The notes beneath the pieces are model-generated. The model was not told the origin of the DNA, did not search any database, and saw only the letters and a program-made list of their open reading frames with translations. Position numbers and translations under genes: made by a program. From JBFJWU01 sp041623475 [NCBI: bacterium] (lineage in GTDB: Bacteria; J088): 14,322 nt of DNA. Where the stretch lies: contig JBFJWU010000044.1 in the NCBI GenBank assembly GCA_041623475.1, positions 1-14,322 of the forward strand, given 5' to 3'. Below are positions 7,094 through 13,244 of this stretch, one piece after another (positions within the stretch are counted from its first letter, which is position 1; the number at the start of each line of letters is the position of its first letter).

Positions 7094-8932
7094 ATGGCGA
7101 GATTCGTCCGAGGAAAACGATCTGACAATCAGCGTTCGCGATTGGTTGGCCACGAAGCAGCCGCTACTTCACCGCGATACGATCGGCCTGATCGTACCAA
7201 TTATCGGCAACTTTTGGTGACGTTGCCGATGTTTGCATTATGCGCGTTCGGAATCACGGGCAACGGTTGCAGCAACGACGCTGATTCTTCAGCGCGCCCG
7301 GAAACAACAATTGTATCCGGGCCACCGGCAAACTCTCGGTCGTCAACGGCAACGTTTGTCTACTCAGCGACTACGGCCGCAACATTCAGCTGCAGTGTTG
7401 ACGAAGGGATATTGTTTGATTGCCAATCGCCAACAACGATTACGGTGACAACGGCCGGGCCTCACAAGTTCAAAGTGTTCGCAATTGATTCAAAAGGCCT
7501 GGCAGACAAATCGCCGGCTGTATGGACGTGGGATGTTGCCAATATAGCTGTGCGACCATCGTTTATTGTTCTCTATACCGACGACGAGGACATCACGAGC
7601 TTGCCCTACCTGACCAATGTCAACAAGCATCTTGTGTCCGAAGGAACGCTATTCGAAAATGCTTTTGTCACCTATCCGGTTTGTTGCCCGTCGCGCGCGA
7701 CGCTCTTGACAGGTCAATATCCACATAATCACCAGGTCCTCAGCAACGTACTGCCAATTGGCGGTTCCAAGCGTTTCTATGAAAACCGCGGTGACAGGGC
7801 CACCATCGCCACTGCAATGAAGTCCGCCGGGTACCGGACCGCATATTTTGGCAAATACCTGAATGGTTTCGGCAGGCGAGATGCTACGTACGTGCCCCCC
7901 GGTTGGACTGACTGGTACGCAAACGTGACGAAACGATCTGCCTATTTTGATTTCGATATCAGTATCAACGGTGTCCCTGCCTTCTTCGATAGCTCGAACG
8001 AAACGGAAAACTATCGCACGGATATCGAGACCGAACAGGTTATCGACGTAATCGAGGATGCATCCGGTCAGGATGTACCATTTCTGCTCTACATATCTCC
8101 GTTTGCGCCCCACCAGCCTTTTATCCCCGCCCCGCGACACGCAAGCATGTTTGCCGAGGTTACGGCACCGAGGCCACCGTCATTTAACGAGGCAGACATC
8201 AGCGACAAATACTCTGGATTTTCCGACGAGCCACCGTTGTCAGAATCGGAGATTGCTGCGATTGACGAAGTCTACCGGAACAGGCTGAGGACCTTGATGG
8301 CGGTTGACGAGATGGTTGACAGAATTTTCCAGAAACTGGACACCGAAGGCCTGACGGACAACACCTACGTATTCTATTTGTCGGACAATGGGTTTTTCCT
8401 GGGACAGCACCGAATTCGAACCGGGAAAAAACACGTCCCCTGGGGAAAGAACAACGCCTACGAGGAATCGATCCGGATTCCCATGGTCATCCGTGGCCCG
8501 AATATCAACCGCGGTGCCGTTGTGCGCCATATTGCGTTAAACAACGATATTGTGCCGACAATACTGGAACTCGCGGATGTCGACCCTGCGGTTGAGATCG
8601 ACGGCAAGTCGCTGCTGCCGCTCCTTGGCAATGCGATTCCGGCCGAGAACGAATGGCGAACGGGGTTTTTGACTGAACACTGGATTCGCTCGCCCGATGG
8701 GCCAATCCCCAGCGGGACGGCCTACCGGACAACGAATGGCAAATACATTTGGCGAAAGACCGGTGAAGAGGAATTCTACGATCTACGCGATGACCCATTC
8801 GAACTGGAAAACATTGTAAGTTCGGTGGAAAAGAAATTGCTGGAATTCTACAGGGCGCAATTTGATGCACTTCTGAGTTGCGTTGGGGCCGATTGCCGCG
8901 AATTAGAAACCGCGACAATCCCCGGGCATTAG
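7094..8932 (+). CDS. Exported sulfatase (type I, N-acetylglucosamine-6-sulfatase-like) with N-terminal Ig-like domain
   Basis: A 612-residue formylglycine sulfatase. C-C-P-S-R at 197-201, followed by A-T-L-L-T-G, is the C-x-P-S-R maturation motif, so Cys197 should become formylglycine. T-D-D-E-D at 162-166 and S-D-N-G at 430-433 supply metal ligands, and Lys445 lies in the usual G-K motif. C-C-P-S-R, G-Q-Y-P-H-N-H, G-K-Y-L-N-G-F-G and the S-C-x-x-x-x-C tail closely recall animal N-acetylglucosamine-6-sulfatase, which acts on heparan and keratan sulfate. Residues about 70-147 form an Ig-like domain (P-E-T-T-I-V-S-G-P opening, W-T-W-D-V close) common in bacterial surface proteins. A hydrophobic segment ending in Cys59 suggests a lipoprotein, though the lipobox (G-N-G-C) is imperfect and the basic lead is long. 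The start is uncertain: ATG 7094 has AAGGGC upstream; TTG 7061 and ATG 7229 are alternatives. Confidence 0.9.
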   Translation: MARFVRGKRSDNQRSRLVGHEAAATSPRYDRPDRTNYRQLLVTLPMFALCAFGITGNGCSNDADSSARPETTIVSGPPANSRSSTATFVYSATTAATFSCSVDEGILFDCQSPTTITVTTAGPHKFKVFAIDSKGLADKSPAVWTWDVANIAVRPSFIVLYTDDEDITSLPYLTNVNKHLVSEGTLFENAFVTYPVCCPSRATLLTGQYPHNHQVLSNVLPIGGSKRFYENRGDRATIATAMKSAGYRTAYFGKYLNGFGRRDATYVPPGWTDWYANVTKRSAYFDFDISINGVPAFFDSSNETENYRTDIETEQVIDVIEDASGQDVPFLLYISPFAPHQPFIPAPRHASMFAEVTAPRPPSFNEADISDKYSGFSDEPPLSESEIAAIDEVYRNRLRTLMAVDEMVDRIFQKLDTEGLTDNTYVFYLSDNGFFLGQHRIRTGKKHVPWGKNNAYEESIRIPMVIRGPNINRGAVVRHIALNNDIVPTILELADVDPAVEIDGKSLLPLLGNAIPAENEWRTGFLTEHWIRSPDGPIPSGTAYRTTNGKYIWRKTGEEEFYDLRDDPFELENIVSSVEKKLLEFYRAQFDALLSCVGADCRELETATIPGH

Positions 8933-8956
8933 GGTGCGGCGATGGTCCACCCGATT

Positions 8957-8985
8957 GGATACGGGCAGGGTCTGATATCGTATCC
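8957..8985. repeat. Inverted repeat GGATACG/CGTATCC after the sulfatase
   Basis: A perfect 7-bp inverted repeat (8957-8963 with 8979-8985) encloses a 15-nt loop, 24 bp after the sulfatase stop. It is not followed by a T-run, so it is not a standard intrinsic terminator. It overlaps a second possible stem listed separately. Confidence 0.45.
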
Positions 8986-9003
8986 TAAGACTGTCAGAGA
9001 CCC
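8968..9003. terminator. Second stem GGGTCT/AGACCC, weak terminator candidate
   Basis: GGGTCT (8968-8973) can pair with AGACCC (8998-9003) over a 24-nt loop. Downstream sequence from 9004 is T-rich but interrupted. The 5' arm lies inside the loop of the 8957-8985 hairpin and the two stems interleave, so they cannot both form simply. This could end sulfatase transcription or act as a leader for the sulfotransferase operon. The remaining gap to 9050 has no clear promoter. Confidence 0.3.
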
Positions 9004-9050
9004 TTGGCGTTCCTTGTTTTCCTTTGACAAATGAGATCCGATTCCTGGTT

Positions 9051-9962
9051 ATGGACACTGCGATCGATTTTCTGGTTATTGGTGCACAGAAGTGTGCGAC
9101 GACCTGGCTTCATGAGTGCCTGGCTGAGCACCCGCAGCTTAACTTGCCACCCAAACGGGAGCGGGAGTATCTGGGTGGTCCATTGCACAAGGCCAATGGC
9201 GATCAATGGTATTTTGACCTGCTGGGGCCTCGGCAAAGCGGGCAGTTGCGGGGTGATGTTTCCGTGGACTATCTGCTGAATCCGGAATCACCGGCGCTGG
9301 TCTCGGCGTTATCACCAGACACAAAAATCATCGTTTCGATCCGAGAGCCAGTCAGTCGCGCCGTATCGGCGTGTTTATGGGGCGCGCGGTTCGGCATGAT
9401 GGGTGATGACCTGGACCCCAACAACGGGCTGCATCGCGCACTCGCCGCACAATCGGACGGCGAGACCGAGGCCAATCGACCGTTTTTTGAGCTGCTGGAA
9501 CGCGGTCGCTACGGCAAGTATCTGAACCAGTGGATCGACGCGTTTCCGGCAGAGCAGACCCTCGTGCTGATGTTCGAGCAGATTCAATCCAACCGAGCGG
9601 CAGCACTGGCATCGGTCTACCGGTTCCTGGGTGTTGATGACCAGTTTGTCCCCGGCAAGCTGACAACACAGCCGAAACGAAACAGCTACCGCCCCTGGAT
9701 GGTCAACCTGCAGCGATTCCTGGTTGATCGCATCGGGCTGCCGGTCTGGCGGGTCAACCGGCTGATGAACATCCTGAACCGGACGGTTGCCAGGGTCGGT
9801 TCAGGCGGCGAACAGCGTGACATCGATCCTGCCGTCGCCCAGCAGGCCCGCGAATTGCTGGCGGCAGACCTGCCAATCCTGAAGAACGTGCTGGAACGGA
9901 TCCCTCCAGGCCAGCGACCGGATTTCAGCGACGTGCAGGCCGCGTGGGCGGTCGCCCCGTGA
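9051..9962 (+). CDS. Sulfotransferase 2, carbohydrate-type PAPS-dependent (divergent)
   Basis: A 303-residue sulfotransferase and the first gene of the right-hand operon. The 5'-phosphosulfate loop is G-A-Q-K-C-A-T-T at 11-18. R-E-R-E-Y at 36-40 sits where K-E-P-x-F-F occurs in the heparan-sulfate type, with Glu37 the candidate base. R-G-D-V-S-V-D-Y at 67-74 replaces G-E-x-T-P-x-Y. The 3'-phosphate site is S-I-R-E-P-V-S-R-A-V-S-A at 96-107 (Arg98, Ser106). Same broad family as sulfotransferase 1 but clearly diverged, so a different acceptor is likely. The frame is open to a TTG at 9024, but the ATG at 9051 places the first strand at the usual distance from the loop. Its TGA overlaps the likely GTG start of sulfotransferase 3 by 4 bp. 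Confidence 0.88.
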   Translation: MDTAIDFLVIGAQKCATTWLHECLAEHPQLNLPPKREREYLGGPLHKANGDQWYFDLLGPRQSGQLRGDVSVDYLLNPESPALVSALSPDTKIIVSIREPVSRAVSACLWGARFGMMGDDLDPNNGLHRALAAQSDGETEANRPFFELLERGRYGKYLNQWIDAFPAEQTLVLMFEQIQSNRAAALASVYRFLGVDDQFVPGKLTTQPKRNSYRPWMVNLQRFLVDRIGLPVWRVNRLMNILNRTVARVGSGGEQRDIDPAVAQQARELLAADLPILKNVLERIPPGQRPDFSDVQAAWAVAP

Positions 9963-10726
9963 TCGGCCCGGTTCGCAAGCTATGGCTGTATGCCACCGGC
10001 GTTGCCGGATTGAGCGGCAGCGATGTCATCCTGGCGTCGTATCCAAAGTCCGGAAACACGTGGATGCGCTTTTTGTTTTGCAATGTTGTCAGCCTGTTGG
10101 AATGGGACGGCCGGACCGTTGATCATGGAACGGTTGATGCGACCATGCCGGAATTGGGCGTGGACAATCTGCTGGTGCACCACAAGTACAACTGTATCCC
10201 GCGAATGGTCAAGACCCACCGGCGCTACATCCCCCTGTTTGCACGTAACAAATCGGTCTATATCCATCGTGACCCGCGGGACACGCTGGTGTCGTACTTT
10301 CATTTTGTGACCGATCGACCCTCGCCGTTGTTTGCTGGCGAATTGTCAGAGTTCGTGCGCCATCCCCGCTTTGGAATCAATTCGCTGCTGGCCCACAGGG
10401 CCTCGTGGATTGACCGGGCCACGGCGACCGTATCGTACGAGGGGCTGAAAAAGGACGGGGTCGACCGGTTCAAGGAGGTCCTGGCGCGGATCGAGCTGGA
10501 CCTGCCTGACGAGATCGTCAATGAGGCGTTTGAACGGTCACGCTTTGAGCGGGTCCGCGAACTCGAGGAAAAGACCGGCCACCCGAAACTGGGCAAAGCA
10601 ATGCCCGAAGTCAGGTTCGCCCGCGAAGGCCGGGTCGGAGGCTGGCGCGAACGGTTCTCGGACAGTGACTGCGACTATGTGGCGGCGGCTTGCGAACGCG
10701 CCGGGTTGTCCCTGACCTGGGATTGA
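9959..10726 (+). CDS. Sulfotransferase 3, SULT-like PAPS-dependent
   Basis: A 255-residue protein of the Sulfotransfer_1 family resembling cytosolic SULTs rather than the heparan-type enzymes. The phosphosulfate loop is Y-P-K-S-G-N-T-W at 28-35. V-K-T-H at 84-87 matches the SULT K-T-H motif, with His87 the expected base. The 3'-phosphate site is H-R-D-P-R-D-T-L-V-S-Y at 103-113 (Arg104, Ser112). F-A-R-E-G-R-V-G-G-W-R at 220-230 corresponds to the C-terminal R-K-G-x-x-G-D-W-K motif that binds the 3'-phosphate. All landmarks are intact, so it should be active. The GTG at 9959 overlaps the previous stop (GTGA); a GTG at 9944 is an alternative that adds five residues. The glycosyltransferase starts 3 bp after its stop. 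The acceptor is unknown; sugar hydroxyl is inferred from context. Confidence 0.88.
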   Translation: MIGPVRKLWLYATGVAGLSGSDVILASYPKSGNTWMRFLFCNVVSLLEWDGRTVDHGTVDATMPELGVDNLLVHHKYNCIPRMVKTHRRYIPLFARNKSVYIHRDPRDTLVSYFHFVTDRPSPLFAGELSEFVRHPRFGINSLLAHRASWIDRATATVSYEGLKKDGVDRFKEVLARIELDLPDEIVNEAFERSRFERVRELEEKTGHPKLGKAMPEVRFAREGRVGGWRERFSDSDCDYVAAACERAGLSLTWD

Positions 10727-10729
10727 CTG

Positions 10730-11884
10730 TTGGCGAAATCCGGACTTTTGCTGGCGGGCGACACCACGCGGTCCCGCGTTACAGGTCAGCGGCTTGCGTT
10801 TGATGCCTTGATCGCGGGCCTGCGGGACCGGCAAATTGAACACATTGTGATCGACAAGTCCCCGTACGGAAAAGGGCGGACAGGTGGCCGGTTCAGCGTC
10901 CGAAATGCTGCCCAGTCTGCGTTTGTCCTGGTTCGCTATCTGTCGCGGCTGCCCGGATGTGCAACGGTCTACAACGTCCTCGCCCCCAGCAAACTGGGAT
11001 TCTTCCGCGACCTGGCACTGATCTGGCCAGCGCGGCTGCTGGGCAAACGCATTATCGTCCACATGCACGGCGGTGGTTATGACCAGACGTGGAATTCCCG
11101 CACTGCGATCGGACGCTGGCTGGTTCGGCGCACGCTGGCCGCGGTCGATGTGATCATCGTCCTGGGCGAGCGACTGATTGAGCAATTCGATTTTGTCGGG
11201 CCAACCGGCCCCGACATTGCCATCGTCCCCAACGGATTGCCCAACGAAGTTCCAACCGCAGGGCGCGCGGACCGGACCTATGATCCGACCCAGCCGTTCC
11301 GGATTCTCTATCTGTCCAATATGATCGAGTCAAAGGGATACCGGGACGTATTGACGGCGGCGCGGACCCTGTCCGACGAGGATCGTCCAATCCAGGTGGA
11401 CTTTTGCGGTGAATTCGTTGCCACCGTGGGGCCCGGGCACCGACTGTCAGCCGATGAGGCCCGCGAGCGCTTTCTGTCCACGGTTGACGACTGGGGACTG
11501 GCATCGGTCGTAACCTGGCATGGAATCGTTCGCGGCGACGACAAGCTGGCACTTCTGGACGATGCGCACGCCTTTGTCCTGCCCACCAACTATCCCTGGG
11601 AAGGGCAACCCATCAGCATCATCGAAGCGATGGCCGTGGGCCTGCCGGTAATTTCCACCGATTACCGGGGCATTCCCGAGCTGGTTGACGACCAACAGAC
11701 CGGGATCCTGGTCCCGTGGAACGATCCTGGATCCATCGCCCGGGCGATCTCCAGCCTGATGGACAACCCCGACGTGTACAGGGACATGAGCGTCAGAGCC
11801 CGGCAAAAGTATGAAGCCGAGTTCAAACTGGATCGCCATATTGAGCGGATGGTCAAGCTATTGGACAATGAAGGCCGTGACTGA
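10730..11884 (+). CDS. GT4-family (GT-B) glycosyltransferase
   Basis: A 384-residue retaining glycosyltransferase, presumably adding one sugar from a nucleotide donor to the undecaprenyl-linked repeat unit at the inner face of the membrane. The N-terminal half has a Gly-rich start (L-L-L-A-G-D-T-T) and H-M-H-G-G-G at 111-116. The linker V-P-N-G-L at 166-170 and R-I-L-Y-L-S-N-M-I-E-S-K-G at 191-203 mark entry into the donor domain. E-G-Q-P-I-S-I-I-E at 291-299 is the E-x7-E motif of GT4 enzymes, followed by G-L-P-V-I-S-T and G-I-P-E-L-V. The likely start is a TTG with GGGA about 7 nt upstream. It overlaps the phosphatase gene by 17 bp. It is the only ordinary glycosyltransferase in the window, so others needed for the repeat unit must lie elsewhere. 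Confidence 0.9.
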   Translation: MAKSGLLLAGDTTRSRVTGQRLAFDALIAGLRDRQIEHIVIDKSPYGKGRTGGRFSVRNAAQSAFVLVRYLSRLPGCATVYNVLAPSKLGFFRDLALIWPARLLGKRIIVHMHGGGYDQTWNSRTAIGRWLVRRTLAAVDVIIVLGERLIEQFDFVGPTGPDIAIVPNGLPNEVPTAGRADRTYDPTQPFRILYLSNMIESKGYRDVLTAARTLSDEDRPIQVDFCGEFVATVGPGHRLSADEARERFLSTVDDWGLASVVTWHGIVRGDDKLALLDDAHAFVLPTNYPWEGQPISIIEAMAVGLPVISTDYRGIPELVDDQQTGILVPWNDPGSIARAISSLMDNPDVYRDMSVRARQKYEAEFKLDRHIERMVKLLDNEGRD

Positions 11885-12335
11885 CCCATCCCCCGATCTT
11901 GTGATTTTTGTCTGCACGGCCAATCGCATTCGCAGCCCGTTTGCCGAAGTGATGGCCCGAACCCGGAACCTGCGTCCGCGCTGGCTGCCGCAGGTTCCGA
12001 TTGTCAGCCGTGGTACCGAGGCCGAGCCAGGCAAGGCCGCAGTGGACGCAGCCATCACGACAGCCCGGCGATATGGCGCCGACTTGACCGACCACCAGGC
12101 TGCACTGTTTGATCCAGAAGAGGCCGAAAACGCCTGGATCATTGGCATGGCGCCGGAACATTTGCCTGGTGGCACGCTGGGGTGGCGTCAAAGCCTGCTG
12201 GGCGAATTCTGTGGCCTGGATGCCATCAGCGACCCCGCGGGCATGCCAGAGGACGCATTTGTGTCAGCGTACGAGATCATTATTCGTGGCCTGCGGGCCT
12301 GGGCGCTGCTGCCAGATCCTGACCAGACATCCTGA
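11868..12335 (+). CDS. Low-molecular-weight protein-tyrosine phosphatase (Wzb-like)
   Basis: A 155-residue LMW-PTP fold protein. The P-loop is C-T-A-N-R-I-R-S at 16-23 (nucleophile Cys16, Arg22), right after the first strand (L-V-I-F-V). S-R-G-T at 47-50 corresponds to the S-A-G-T motif. Asp122 in S-D-P-A-G is the expected general acid of the C-terminal D-P motif. Such phosphatases (Wzb, Etp) dephosphorylate the Wzc tyrosine kinase and so control chain length and export. The C-terminal Y-cluster seen in some members is reduced to one Tyr (135). The canonical second Cys/Ile pattern C-x-x-N-x-C-R-S is here C-T-A-N-R-I-R-S, within family variation. The ATG at 11868 overlaps the glycosyltransferase by 17 bp; a GTG at 11877 is possible. 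An arsenate reductase role is less likely in this setting. Confidence 0.8.
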   Translation: MKAVTDPSPDLVIFVCTANRIRSPFAEVMARTRNLRPRWLPQVPIVSRGTEAEPGKAAVDAAITTARRYGADLTDHQAALFDPEEAENAWIIGMAPEHLPGGTLGWRQSLLGEFCGLDAISDPAGMPEDAFVSAYEIIIRGLRAWALLPDPDQTS

Positions 12336-12353
12336 GTATTTCCGGTTTTTTGA

Positions 12354-13244
12354 ATGGGCCTGGATACTGCGATTGAAATGAATCCGTTCCTGCGCAAAGC
12401 CAGGAACACCCTGCGCAAGGTCCCGCGAGCGACCAGGCGAATCCTGGCCAACGCCGATGCCTATGCGACATCACCACCCATCGTTGCAAATTCGTTCCCG
12501 AAAAGCGGGACCCACCTGTTGTTGCAGATCCTGTCAGCGATTCCCGGTGCCCGTGACTACGGTTCATTCATTGCATCAATGCCATCGGTCCCGCATCGGC
12601 TTCGGTCCGACCGGCAGCTGACGCGCATGATCCGCGCGCTGGCCCCCGGCGAGCTCAGCGGCGCCCATTTGTTTGCGACCCGGGCAGCCGCCGAAGCATT
12701 GTCTGCCGTCCAGGCAGCCCATTTTTTTGTTTATCGGGACCCGCGGGATGTCGTCGTATCCGAGGCCCATTACCTGACCGAAATGAACCGCCTGCATAGT
12801 TTGCACAAACCCTTTGCGGCACTGGGCGACTATTCGGACCGGTACATGCTGTCGATTTGTGGTGGCGGCGATGGGTTCCCCTGTGATTACCCGGATATCG
12901 GCAGCCGATTCCAGATGTATCGCCCATGGGTTGACGATGAATCCGTCTGCGCGGTGTCGTTTGAGAGCCTGGTGTCGGAACGCCGCAACAGCGAATTTGT
13001 CAGGATTGCGACCCACTACAACCGCTTCGCAACGGCCCCCATCGATCCCGACTCGTTTGCGCGCGCTGCCGAATCAACAATTGCGCCGGAACGAAGCCGC
13101 ACGTTTCGGGCAGGGCAAACCGGCGGCTGGCGAGATGCGTTTGAGAGCCGGCACATTGACGCCTTCAAAAAACATGCGGGCCAGTTGCTGGTTGACCTTG
13201 GTTATGAATCCAGCCTGGACTGGACGCGGGATCCGCGTCAGTAA
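12354..13244 (+). CDS. Sulfotransferase 4, Sulfotransfer_1-type PAPS-dependent
   Basis: A 296-residue sulfotransferase. The phosphosulfate loop is S-F-P-K-S-G-T-H at 47-54. S-G-A-H at 102-105 offers His105 as the base, in the place of the SULT K-T-H. The 3'-phosphate site is Y-R-D-P-R-D-V-V-V-S-E at 127-137 (Arg128, Ser136). F-R-A-G-Q-T-G-G-W-R at 251-260 matches the C-terminal G-x-x-G-x-W motif. An N-terminal lead of about 40 residues rich in Arg/Lys precedes the loop and is longer than in sulfotransferase 3; it could help membrane association. An insert around 140-190 (with C-G-G-G-D-G-F-P-C) is distinctive. The ATG at 12354 lies 18 bp after the phosphatase stop; ATG 12378 is possible. The 3' end overlaps the convergent WbaP-type gene by 7 bp. 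One counted 60-base line reached 75% GC. Confidence 0.84.
   Translation: MGLDTAIEMNPFLRKARNTLRKVPRATRRILANADAYATSPPIVANSFPKSGTHLLLQILSAIPGARDYGSFIASMPSVPHRLRSDRQLTRMIRALAPGELSGAHLFATRAAAEALSAVQAAHFFVYRDPRDVVVSEAHYLTEMNRLHSLHKPFAALGDYSDRYMLSICGGGDGFPCDYPDIGSRFQMYRPWVDDESVCAVSFESLVSERRNSEFVRIATHYNRFATAPIDPDSFARAAESTIAPERSRTFRAGQTGGWRDAFESRHIDAFKKHAGQLLVDLGYESSLDWTRDPRQ

Noticed and set aside
4781-8966. Identical 15-mer CGATTGGATACGGGC at 4781-4795 (in the polymerase) and 8952-8966 (after the sulfatase)
   Set aside because: Similarity stops at the edges of the 15-mer on both sides. A repeat of this size in 14 kb is only mildly unlikely by chance, and no mobile element surrounds either copy.
9024-9029. 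Perfect TTGACA as a -35 box for the sulfotransferase operon
   Set aside because: A -10 at 17-19 bp would overlap the ATG at 9051 and has poor sequence (GGTTAT or neighbours), so transcription would start inside the gene.
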